64,000 nt of DNA from an uncultured Prevotellaceae bacterium (GTDB lineage: Bacteria; Bacteroidota; Bacteroidia; Bacteroidales; Bacteroidaceae). Positions 9,547-16,698 of this stretch are shown here, piece after piece; positions within the stretch are counted from its first letter, which is position 1, and every line of letters starts with the position of its first letter. Where the stretch lies: positions 1 to 64,000 of the forward strand of contig CAMVIM010000021.1 in NCBI GenBank assembly GCA_947167515.1, written 5' to 3'. The position numbers and the translations under genes are program-made. The notes below the pieces were generated by a model. It was not told the origin of the DNA and did no database searches. It was given only the letters and a program-made list of their open reading frames with translations.

Positions 9547-10524
9547 ATGAAACTTTTTTTGAAAGAATTGGCCGTGTGTGCCGCTCTGATAGGTGGCGTC
9601 ACAAGTGCGATGGCTCAGGAAAATGGCGGTTTCGATGGTTTTGGCGGATTTCAGCAGAAGGCGAAACTGGAAGTGTCGCAGCAATGGAAGGATGTGAACT
9701 ATGCTGGCGATGACAAGGCATACCACACGTGTGACATCTATTTGCCCAAGCAGGAGAAGGCTGCCTATCCTGTGGTGGTACACATCTATGGCAGTGCTTG
9801 GTTCTCCAACAACAGTAAGGGCAGTGCGGACTTGGGCACCATCGTGAAAGCCTTGCTCGATGCTGGTTATGCAGTCGTGTGTCCCAATCACCGTTCGAGC
9901 GGTGATGCACAGTGGCCTGCACAGATTAACGACATCAAGGCGGTCATCCGTTTCATTCGTGGCGAGGCAAAAACCTACAAGTTCGACCCTTCCTTCATTG
10001 CCACATCAGGCTTCTCGTCGGGTGGCCACCTCGCTTCGATGTGTGGTACGACTAACGGCATCAAAGTGGCAAAGGTGGGCAAAGAGCGTGTGGACATAGA
10101 GGGTTCGCTGGGCAACTATACCAAGAAGAGCAGCCGCGTGAATGCCGTTTGCGACTGGTCGGGACCTGTTGACCTGACCAATATGGATTGTGACCAGCAC
10201 ATGACTTTTGGCGCAGCAAGTCCAGAAGATGTGATGCTGGGTGGAACCACGCTGGCGAAAGACCCCGACAAGTATCGGGGCTTGAGCGCAACGAACTATA
10301 TTGATAAGAAAGATGTGCCCATCATCATTTTCCATGGTGAGAAAGACAATGTGGTGCCTTGCTGTCAAGGCAAGAAGTTCTACGCCTTGCTGAAGGAGGC
10401 AGGTGTGAAGACCGAAGCTGTTTTCGTTCCAGAGGGAGGTCATGGCATGGGCATGTATTCGGCAGAGAACTTACAGAAGATGGTGGATTTCTTCGATGAG
10501 GTTCGTACTGCCAAAAAGAAGTAA
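9547..10524 (+). CDS. Secreted alpha/beta hydrolase (esterase/lipase family)
   Basis: A 325-residue protein with a signal peptide ending near AMAQ (residue 24). The fold is alpha/beta hydrolase of the BD-FAE/acetyl-esterase type: the oxyanion segment VVHIYGSAW near residue 79, the nucleophile elbow GFSSG with S157, the acid loop HGEKDNVVP and the histidine in GGHGMGM close to the end. Carbohydrate esterases of this family remove acetyl or feruloyl groups from plant glycans. It is divergent from the BNR/LamG protein, which suggests the two act on the same exported substrate, though this is only positional evidence. No lid or extra domain is visible. Confidence 0.82.
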   Translation: MKLFLKELAVCAALIGGVTSAMAQENGGFDGFGGFQQKAKLEVSQQWKDVNYAGDDKAYHTCDIYLPKQEKAAYPVVVHIYGSAWFSNNSKGSADLGTIVKALLDAGYAVVCPNHRSSGDAQWPAQINDIKAVIRFIRGEAKTYKFDPSFIATSGFSSGGHLASMCGTTNGIKVAKVGKERVDIEGSLGNYTKKSSRVNAVCDWSGPVDLTNMDCDQHMTFGAASPEDVMLGGTTLAKDPDKYRGLSATNYIDKKDVPIIIFHGEKDNVVPCCQGKKFYALLKEAGVKTEAVFVPEGGHGMGMYSAENLQKMVDFFDEVRTAKKK

Positions 10525-10545
10525 AAGGCGAGTAGGTGAAAAGAT

Positions 10546-10609
10546 GAAGAGTGAAAAGTCTAAGTTTCTTCCCATTTGGATGGCAAGTAATATAGATTTT
10601 TCACTCTTC
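10546..10609. repeat. Imperfect inverted repeat of the GTGAAAAGTGAA family
   Basis: Arms 10546-10562 and 10593-10609 (16 of 17 paired) enclose about 30 nt. The same motif recurs as a perfect palindrome at 41749-41848. In both places the element lies just upstream of a TACCTTTG -7 box. Confidence 0.7.
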
Positions 10610-10635
10610 ACTCTTCTCTTTCCACTTTTTATCCT

Positions 10636-10643
10636 TACCTTTG
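10636..10643 (+). promoter_or_regulatory. -7 box (TACCTTTG) ahead of the DUF4494 gene
   Basis: TACCTTTG matches the Bacteroidetes TAnnTTTG box and lies 36 bp before the ATG. The palindromic repeat ends 27 bp upstream, so the -33 region falls beside its right arm. Confidence 0.55.
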
Positions 10644-10679
10644 CACTTCAGTAATTGATGTAATAAATAGAAAAGAACA

Positions 10680-11159
10680 ATGGAAATCAATAGTTGGTTT
10701 GAATGTAAAGTGAAGATGGACGTGATGCAGGACGATGGCACCACGAAGCCACTGCCTTTCGTGTATCTGGTCGATGCGCTCAACTTCACCGAGGCTGAGT
10801 CGCGCATCATCGAAGAGGTGAAGCCCTACACAAGCGGTAACCTCGACGTGACGGACATCAAGCGTGTGAAGTACGCAGAAATCTTCCCGTCGGACAGCGA
10901 TGTGGCTGACAAGTGGTACAAGGTGCGTTGCCTCTTCATCACCATCGATGAGAAAACGCAGACGGAGAAGGAAATTGCCAACAACATGCTGGTGCAGGCT
11001 GGTACCTTCCACGATGCTGTGGCAAACTTCGACAAAGGCATGAAAGGCTCGCTCATGGACTATCGCATCGCTTCGTTGGCAGAGACGAAAATCATGGACG
11101 TGTTCCGCTATGTGGTGCATGAGAAAAAAGAGGACGCTAAACCAGAATTTGAGGCATAA
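10680..11159 (+). CDS. DUF4494 domain-containing protein
   Basis: A 159-residue cytoplasmic protein that I recognise as the DUF4494 family, which is widespread in Bacteroidales and has no known function. It begins MEINSWFECKVKM and has regularly spaced strands (KYAEIFPSD, WYKVRCLFITIDE) followed by a helical C-terminus. Its stop codon is directly followed by the start of the YggS gene (stop ends 11159, start at 11160), so the two are translationally coupled or at least one transcript. Confidence 0.85.
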   Translation: MEINSWFECKVKMDVMQDDGTTKPLPFVYLVDALNFTEAESRIIEEVKPYTSGNLDVTDIKRVKYAEIFPSDSDVADKWYKVRCLFITIDEKTQTEKEIANNMLVQAGTFHDAVANFDKGMKGSLMDYRIASLAETKIMDVFRYVVHEKKEDAKPEFEA

Positions 11160-11828
11160 ATGATTGCGGAAAATTTGCAACACGTGAAGGCCACCTTGAA
11201 GCCGAATGTACGCTTGGTGGCTGTGTCGAAGTTCCACCCTGTCGAGGCACTACAGGAGGCCTACGATGCAGGGCAACGCATTTTTGGCGAAAGCCATGTA
11301 CAGGAACTGACGGCAAAGCAGGAGGTGCTGCCCAAGGATGTCGAGTGGCACTTCATCGGACACTTGCAGACGAACAAGGTGAAGTATATCGCTTCATTCA
11401 TCAGCCTCATTCATGCTGTCGATTCTGTCAAATTGTTGAAGGAAATCAACAAGCAGGCAGAGAAGGCTGGAAGAGTGATTGATGTGTTGCTGCAAGTGCA
11501 TGTGGCGAAGGAAGAAACCAAGTTCGGCTTCACCCCCGATGAACTGCTCGACACGCTGGCGACCGAAGAGTGGAAGACCCTGCAGCATGTGCACGTGGTG
11601 GGTCTGATGGCAATGGCAACAAATACCGACAACGAAGCACAGATTGCCCAAGAATTTGACACCGTCAGCCATCTCTTCGCCACCGCAAAAGAACGCTTCT
11701 TTGCCCATGAACCAACATTCAAGGAACTCTCAATGGGCATGAGCGGCGACTACCTCATAGCCCAGGAACATGGCAGCACGATGGTTCGCATCGGCACCAC
11801 CATCTTTGGCGAACGCGACTACTCCTAA
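11160..11828 (+). CDS. YggS/PLPBP family pyridoxal-phosphate-binding protein
   Basis: A 222-residue protein of the YggS (PROSC/PLPBP) family, which binds pyridoxal 5'-phosphate and helps keep free PLP and amino-acid pools balanced; no catalytic reaction is established. The PLP lysine is K24 in LVAVSKFHP. Other family marks are FGESHVQEL, WHFIGHLQTNK and the C-terminal LSMGMSGDYLIAQEHGSTMVRIG (given as positions of the last 40 residues). Length is normal. It starts on the base after the DUF4494 stop. Its last codons run into the heptamer repeat described separately. Confidence 0.93.
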   Translation: MIAENLQHVKATLKPNVRLVAVSKFHPVEALQEAYDAGQRIFGESHVQELTAKQEVLPKDVEWHFIGHLQTNKVKYIASFISLIHAVDSVKLLKEINKQAEKAGRVIDVLLQVHVAKEETKFGFTPDELLDTLATEEWKTLQHVHVVGLMAMATNTDNEAQIAQEFDTVSHLFATAKERFFAHEPTFKELSMGMSGDYLIAQEHGSTMVRIGTTIFGERDYS

Positions 11829-11925
11829 CTCCTGACTCCTAACTCCTAACTCCTGACTCCTAACTCCTGACTTCTAACTCCAAACTTTTAACCCTTAACC
11901 CTTAACCCTTAACCCTTAACTCTTA
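11821..11925 (+). repeat. Fifteen tandem heptamers between yggS and the Crp/Fnr gene
   Basis: Fifteen consecutive 7-bp units fill 11821-11925. The first ten are mostly ACTCCTA or ACTCCTG with drift at the end; units 11-14 are exact ACCCTTA and unit 15 is ACTCTTA. The array begins in the last codons of yggS and stops 3 bp before the GTG start of the next gene. Unit number could change by slippage and so move any upstream promoter relative to that start. Confidence 0.9.
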
Positions 11926-11928
11926 ACT

Positions 11929-12534
11929 GTGGATTTAAACGACAAACGACGCGATGTGGCACGGGAAATATGCCGTAGCTACGACATCAACTTGAGTGTG
12001 GAGGCACTTCATGCCTTCGCCAACATCCTTGTACCCTTCAAAGTGCTCAGAGGTCACAAACTCGTAGCCGAAGGTGATGTGTGCAACTACATGTATTATG
12101 TGGAGCGAGGCATGGTGCTGCAGCACTACACCAAGAACGGCATCACCGTGACCGAGCACATCAGTCACGAAGGCGACATGGTCATCTGCATCGAAAGCTT
12201 CTTCCTGCGCCAACCCTCCAAAATCGTAGCCTCCATGATAGAGCCTGGACTCGTCTATGGCATCCCTTACGACGGAATGCATGCCATCGCCAGCCACTCC
12301 TTCGAACTCTGCCAACTCATCTTCCGTTTCTACCAGCGCAGCCTTATCATATCCCAGCGCAAAGCCGACATTATCCGCTTTGAGACTGCCAAGGAACGCT
12401 ACATTCGTACCCTCAAGGAAAACCCCGAAATCATCCGTCGTGCCCCCCTCCACAACGTCGCCTCCTTCCTCCAGATGACCCCCGAAACCCTCAGCCGAGT
12501 GCGCGCACAAGTGACAGAGGAAGACATGAAATGA
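11929..12534 (+). CDS. Crp/Fnr family transcriptional regulator
   Basis: A 201-residue regulator with an N-terminal cyclic-nucleotide-binding-type beta roll (about residues 20-120: VLRGHKLVAEGDVCNYMYYVERG is its core, positions about 39-61) and a short C-terminal winged helix with PLHNVASFLQMTPETLSRVR as recognition region. No iron-sulphur cysteine cluster is visible. The start taken is GTG, because no in-frame ATG lies upstream within the repeat and the protein from GTG has the normal family length. The gene is immediately preceded by the heptamer array, with no recognisable ribosome binding site. The effector is unknown. Confidence 0.88.
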   Translation: MDLNDKRRDVAREICRSYDINLSVEALHAFANILVPFKVLRGHKLVAEGDVCNYMYYVERGMVLQHYTKNGITVTEHISHEGDMVICIESFFLRQPSKIVASMIEPGLVYGIPYDGMHAIASHSFELCQLIFRFYQRSLIISQRKADIIRFETAKERYIRTLKENPEIIRRAPLHNVASFLQMTPETLSRVRAQVTEEDMK

Positions 12535-12575
12535 AGAAGCGATAATTCCTGCACTAGGGAGAATACTCAACCACT

Positions 12576-12616
12576 ACAAAGGGCTTCAGCAGATATCACC
12601 TGCCGAAGCCCTTTGT
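12576..12616. terminator. Hairpin terminator between convergent genes
   Basis: A 12-bp perfect stem (12576-12587 with 12605-12616, ACAAAGGGCTTC) has a loop that can pair further (GCAG with CTGC). It lies between the convergent Crp/Fnr and SppA genes and could serve both, though only a weak T run follows. Confidence 0.6.
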
Positions 12617-12673
12617 CTTTCGTTTTGTGCGGCCTTCCTTACATCAAATCTTTTCTTTTGCAAGTTTGTTCCC

Positions 12674-14458
12674 TTACAGGTTAAACATCAGATAGTAGGG
12701 GAGGGCAGCTTGTGCGCCTGTTTTCTGACCTACGTTCTTCAGTTGCATGAAGGTGGGGTAGTATTCGCCGAGGGTCTGCTTGAGCTGTTTGTCGGCATAG
12801 CTGTTGCCTTGCGCCTCTTTCATCATGTTCTCGAAGATAGTGGATTTCTTCGGGTAGTTGATGACGGATGCCTCGTCCACTTTGGCGAGTTTCTTGGCTT
12901 TTGCGATGGCTTCGTTGAGGCCTCCGAGTTCATCGACCAGACCGATTTGCTTGGCATGCAAGCCTGTCCACACGCGGCCTTCGCCAATCTGCTTGATGTC
13001 GCTCTGCTTCTTCTGACGACCGTCGGCACAGCGTTGCGTGAAGAGTTCGTAGCCGTTGTTGATGTAGCGTTGAGCCAGCGCGCGTTCCTGTTCGGTAAAG
13101 GGGCGGGCAATGCTGCCGAAGTCGGAAAACTCGTTGGTCTTCACGGTGCTGAAGTGTACGCCCAGTTTGTCGTTCAGCAGTTCGCCAGCGTTGGGGAACA
13201 TGCCGAAGATGCCGATGGAGCCTGTGATGGTGGTGGGTTCGGCAAAGATGTAGTCGGCCGCACAGCTAATGTAGTAGCCGCCCGATGCAGCCATGTCGCC
13301 CATGCTCACCACGATGGGCTTGTTTGCTTTGATGTTCATCACTTCATGCCAGATTTGTTCGCTGGCATACGCAGAACCGCCTCCTGAGTTGACGCGCAGC
13401 ACGACGGCCTTCACATCATCGTCGTCGGCCAGTTTCTGCAGGTCGGTGATGACTTTCTTGCTCACGATTTGAGGCTCGGTGTTGAAGTCGGAGGTGGTTT
13501 CCTGCACGATGTCGCCCACAGCATAATAGACCGCCACCACATTGCCGCTGGTGCCTTTCGGCTCGCTGGAGGCGATGCCCGCAAGGTCTTTGACGGAGAT
13601 GGTGTTGTAGTCGTCAGGGCTGTCCACCTTCATCATGTGGGCAATCATGGGCTTCACCGCATCGCTGTAGGCCAGCTTGTCCACCAGCTTCTCCTTCTTG
13701 TAGAGCATGGCGTCCTGCAGCATCATCATCGAGTCGGCCAGTTCGTTCAGTTTGTCCACGCTGATGCCTCGGCTCTTGCTCACCGCCTTGGTCATCTCGC
13801 CCCAAATCTCGCGGTCATAAGTTTCAATCTGTTCGCGGTTGGCATCGCTCATCTCGCTGAGCAGGAAAGGCTCCACAGCACTCTTGTAGGTGCCCACCTT
13901 CACCACTTGCATCTCCACGCCCACCTTCTCCAGCAGGTCTTTGTAGTAGGTCACCGTGCTCGACAAGCCGCTCCAGTCAATCATGCCTTGCGGATTGACC
14001 ACGATGGAGTCGGCCGTGGAACACAGGTAGTAAGATCCCTGTGTGTATTGGTCGCCGTATGCCACGATAAACTTGCCCGACTGCTTGAAGTCCACCAGCG
14101 CCTTGCGGATGGCTTGCAGGGTGGCAGGCATCGCACCGGCGAAGGTGCCAGCCTCCAGATAGATGCCCTTCACTTTCGGTTCGGTCTTGGCGCGTTCGAT
14201 GGCTGCGAGAATGTCGTCAAGTCCTTGTTCGGTCAGGGCAGAATTGCCGAAGAGTTCCGCAAACGGATTCTCCTCGCTGCGTTCGTTGATGGTGCCTTGC
14301 AGCTGCACCACCAGCACACTATTGTCTTTCACACTCGTCAGGCTGTTGCCCATCGAAGCCATGCCTGCCAAACTGAGGATGGACAGGATGCTGAGGATGA
14401 CAACTACCACAAAGATGCCCACCACGGTGGCGCATACATACTTAAAGAACTGTTTCAT
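12674..14458 (-). CDS. sppA: Signal peptide peptidase SppA, 67K (protease IV) type
   Basis: A 594-residue membrane-bound serine protease that degrades leftover signal peptides. An N-terminal membrane anchor covers about residues 8-32. The protein has the duplicated ClpP-like fold of long SppA: the catalytic lysine is probably K192 in GTYKSAVEPF, and the nucleophile is the serine near 391 in MAASGGYYIS, followed by ADYIFAEPTTITGSIG. Length agrees with the E. coli-type enzyme. It lies 22 bp downstream of the CPBP gene on the same strand. Confidence 0.93.
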   Translation of the reverse strand: MKQFFKYVCATVVGIFVVVVILSILSILSLAGMASMGNSLTSVKDNSVLVVQLQGTINERSEENPFAELFGNSALTEQGLDDILAAIERAKTEPKVKGIYLEAGTFAGAMPATLQAIRKALVDFKQSGKFIVAYGDQYTQGSYYLCSTADSIVVNPQGMIDWSGLSSTVTYYKDLLEKVGVEMQVVKVGTYKSAVEPFLLSEMSDANREQIETYDREIWGEMTKAVSKSRGISVDKLNELADSMMMLQDAMLYKKEKLVDKLAYSDAVKPMIAHMMKVDSPDDYNTISVKDLAGIASSEPKGTSGNVVAVYYAVGDIVQETTSDFNTEPQIVSKKVITDLQKLADDDDVKAVVLRVNSGGGSAYASEQIWHEVMNIKANKPIVVSMGDMAASGGYYISCAADYIFAEPTTITGSIGIFGMFPNAGELLNDKLGVHFSTVKTNEFSDFGSIARPFTEQERALAQRYINNGYELFTQRCADGRQKKQSDIKQIGEGRVWTGLHAKQIGLVDELGGLNEAIAKAKKLAKVDEASVINYPKKSTIFENMMKEAQGNSYADKQLKQTLGEYYPTFMQLKNVGQKTGAQAALPYYLMFNL

Positions 14459-14480
14459 TTTTTATCTTAATTTTCAATTT

Positions 14481-15314
14481 TCAATTTTCAATCTTTTTGA
14501 CTTGATATGCTTTCCAGAAATGTCGGAGGAGGACGGAGCAGAGAATGGCGCAAACACAGCCGATTCCAACGGCATAGCCTTGTCCGCCCAGCCATTCGAT
14601 GAGGCTGAAATCCTTGGCCGCCTCGCCCATTGTGTACATCTGCCACACAGCCACGCTGTTGTTCAGGATGTGCAGGATACTTGTAATAACGATGTTTCCC
14701 GTCTTGTAGTATATGATGCCCAGCAGAAATCCTATCGTTACTGCAAACGGCACCTGTGCAGGGTTCAGATGGATGATGCCGAACACCAGCGCACTTGCCG
14801 TGATGGCCACCCACTTGTTCACGCCGTTTCTCAGCATGTAGCCCTCCACACCCTCGCGGAAGATGAACTCCTCGATGATAGGGCCGATAAGTCCGATGCT
14901 CAATGCACCTATCAGCGAGTTAGACATGTCGGTGAACTCATCCTCCATCAAGTTGGGCAGGTCAGCCATCTCCTCCAGAATGTTCACGGAGAAGATGCCG
15001 AACGCACAGGCGATGATGCTCACCACGCTCCATTTCCAGTCAATCATCTTGACGTTCAGCACCTGCTTCCAGTCAATCATCTTCAGCAAGGCGAGCACAC
15101 CGATGGTGACAATGCCGCTGATGAGGATGCCCCACGCCAGCACATCGCCGCTCATCAGGTCATTGAGAATAGCATTAGGGTCGCCGCCCGACTTCATCTG
15201 CTTGATGAGCTCAGGATTCTTGATCAACTCAAAGACGGCGATGCTCACACCAGCAGCCGACTGCATGAACACGAACGCAATCACCGCCAAAATCGGATAA
15301 AGTACTTTCTTCAT
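14481..15314 (-). CDS. CPBP family intramembrane glutamic protease
   Basis: A 277-residue multi-spanning membrane protein of the CPBP/Rce1 (Abi) family. Motif 1 EEFIFREG gives the catalytic glutamates; motif 2 is the histidine region FGIIHLNPAQ; motif 3 is SILHILNNS. About seven to eight hydrophobic segments are visible. I start it at the ATG at 15314 (MKKVLYPIL), because longer reading would overlap the small HTH gene and add a non-hydrophobic leader. Family members include CAAX proteases and bacteriocin self-immunity proteins; the substrate here is unknown. Same strand as the HTH gene, 22 bp away. Confidence 0.88.
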   Translation of the reverse strand: MKKVLYPILAVIAFVFMQSAAGVSIAVFELIKNPELIKQMKSGGDPNAILNDLMSGDVLAWGILISGIVTIGVLALLKMIDWKQVLNVKMIDWKWSVVSIIACAFGIFSVNILEEMADLPNLMEDEFTDMSNSLIGALSIGLIGPIIEEFIFREGVEGYMLRNGVNKWVAITASALVFGIIHLNPAQVPFAVTIGFLLGIIYYKTGNIVITSILHILNNSVAVWQMYTMGEAAKDFSLIEWLGGQGYAVGIGCVCAILCSVLLRHFWKAYQVKKIEN

Positions 15315-15336
15315 ATTTCCATCAATTATTAACGTT

Positions 15337-15546
15337 TCAACTCTCACTTTCTTTGAACTCCAAAATGTCACCAGGCTGGCAATCCAGCACCTTGCAGATA
15401 GCCTCCAGCGTGGAGAACCGCACCGCCTTCGCCTTGCCCGTCTTCAGCACCGACAGGTTCGCCTGCGTGATGCCGATGCGTTCGGCCAGTTCGCCCGACG
15501 ACATCTTGCGTCGAGCCATCATTACATCAAGATTCACTATAATCAT
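15337..15546 (-). CDS. Small Cro/C1-type helix-turn-helix regulator
   Basis: A 69-residue protein made almost wholly of a five-helix Cro/C1-type HTH domain: the scaffold MSSGELAERIGITQANLSVLK is at about residues 15-35 and the C-terminal CKVLDCQPGDILEF is typical of the YozG-like group. Such regulators are commonly encoded next to DUF2975 membrane proteins, as here (the DUF2975 gene is upstream on the same strand, separated by a repeat-bearing gap). It probably controls this neighbourhood. Confidence 0.9.
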   Translation of the reverse strand: MIIVNLDVMMARRKMSSGELAERIGITQANLSVLKTGKAKAVRFSTLEAICKVLDCQPGDILEFKESES

Positions 15547-15595
15547 AAGTGTAAAAATTTATTTTTTCAACTTCTCAAATTTCAGGAGTTTTTCG

Positions 15596-15796
15596 AACCA
15601 CGGATTTAGCGGATTAATCGGATTATTTAAACTCAATTGATGGAGGATTAAACAGATTACGGCTTCTCGATGAAGCCCCATGCGGCCAGAATACCCGAGA
15701 GTCGTCCACGACTCTTCTCCGTTAAATCCTCCCAAATCGGCTAAATTGCTTCTCCACCAGCGGAAAAAATCCGTTTAATCCGCTTCATCTGTGGTT
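15596..15796. repeat. Intergenic element with GGATTAA-type inverted ends
   Basis: The gap of 281 bp between the HTH and DUF2975 genes contains left end 15596-15624 and right end 15768-15796, which are imperfect inverted copies rich in CGGATTAA/TTAATCCG. The interior holds another short palindrome (GAGTCGTCCACGACTC, about 15699-15714). No open frame is seen. It resembles non-coding palindromic elements spread in Bacteroidales genomes. Confidence 0.65.
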
Positions 15797-15827
15797 TTTA
15801 ATCAACATCCAAAACTTGAATCCATCT

Positions 15828-16514
15828 TCAAATCGTCAGTTCCTGTTCCTCCTTCATGTTCCTTCCGATCTTGAAAATCTGTCCCATCAGCAGCATGCCG
15901 AGACCCGAGTAGAGTAGGGCGATGTCAGGCATTTGCAGAATCTCCAGACGGTAGGCCTCAAACTCAAACTCCTGCACGTTGAGCACGTAGTTGTAGAGGG
16001 TGCCCACCCAGTTCAGCAGATACATGCCCAGCACAGCCCAGCCGCCCCAAGCCAGTTGCGTCTCCATGCTCTTCTCGAAGATGCGTCCTTTGTTCACCGC
16101 GATGACCAGTTTGATGAACGCCACCAGGAACACGATGATGAGGGCAAAACTCAAATGACCGATGCCTTGCATCACGAGCATTCTCTTGCCGCCGTCCTTT
16201 GGCAACACGATGCCCTGAAAGGTCATCATCGGCATCTTCTCCCCCGTCTTCAGGTTCACGATGCTGTCTCCTGCATTCATCTCCATCAGATAATCCTCCT
16301 TCGGCATCATTTCCACTGGAGTCATCCTGGAGACCCGTTGAAAATTCTCCAATGGCTTCCTCTTGATTCCCCTTACCCTTTCCTTCTTCGCCATTTCGAT
16401 TCCAGCCTTTCCACCTTGAAACAAGTAGTAGCCTGTTTGAAACATGTTCACGCCGATGCCAAACACGATGGCCGCAATCAGCAGCCCGCAATACAAGTTG
16501 AATTTCTTTTTCAT
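15828..16514 (-). CDS. DUF2975 family membrane protein
   Basis: A 228-residue integral membrane protein with four likely hydrophobic segments: FNLYCGLLIAAIVFGIGV at the N-terminus, HLSFALIIVFLVAFIKLVIA, a segment around WGGWAVLGMYLLNWVG, and the C-terminal PDIALLYSGLGMLLMGQIF. It matches DUF2975, usually paired with a small HTH regulator. A longer frame exists to 16601, but MKKKFNLYCG at 16514 gives the normal start. Role unknown. Confidence 0.8.
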   Translation of the reverse strand: MKKKFNLYCGLLIAAIVFGIGVNMFQTGYYLFQGGKAGIEMAKKERVRGIKRKPLENFQRVSRMTPVEMMPKEDYLMEMNAGDSIVNLKTGEKMPMMTFQGIVLPKDGGKRMLVMQGIGHLSFALIIVFLVAFIKLVIAVNKGRIFEKSMETQLAWGGWAVLGMYLLNWVGTLYNYVLNVQEFEFEAYRLEILQMPDIALLYSGLGMLLMGQIFKIGRNMKEEQELTI

Positions 16515-16598
16515 TTTTTTGCCCTTTCTTTGTTTTAATGTTAGTGATTTATTGTTTCTTTTGATGCATTTATCGTTATTCGGTAAAAATTTTCGGTG

Positions 16599-16630
16599 CA
16601 AAGATAAATCACTTTTTTATAACCACCAAA
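16599..16630 (-). promoter_or_regulatory. Bacteroidetes-type promoter of the DUF2975 gene
   Basis: On the minus strand TTTG (16627-16630) is followed after 20 nt by TATCTTTG (16599-16606). It lies about 85 bp upstream of the chosen start. Confidence 0.65.
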
Positions 16631-16632
16631 CA

Positions 16633-16677
16633 AAAACGAGAAAAAATTATCGAAAAACAATAATTTTTTCTCGTTTT
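16633..16677 (-). terminator. Terminator after the giant surface-protein operon
   Basis: A perfect 18-bp inverted repeat (16633-16650 with 16660-16677, AAAACGAGAAAAAATTAT) lies 21 bp past the stop of the 2738-residue protein gene and is followed on the minus strand by a T-rich stretch. Its downstream edge touches the DUF2975 promoter. Confidence 0.75.
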
Positions 16678-16698
16678 GTATCAAGATGGTACTTTTTC

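Noticed and set aside
11821-11925. ACCCTTA repeats as a telomere or eukaryotic contamination
   Set aside because: The array is short, drifts into ACTCCTA units, and lies between two bacterial genes on a continuous contig.
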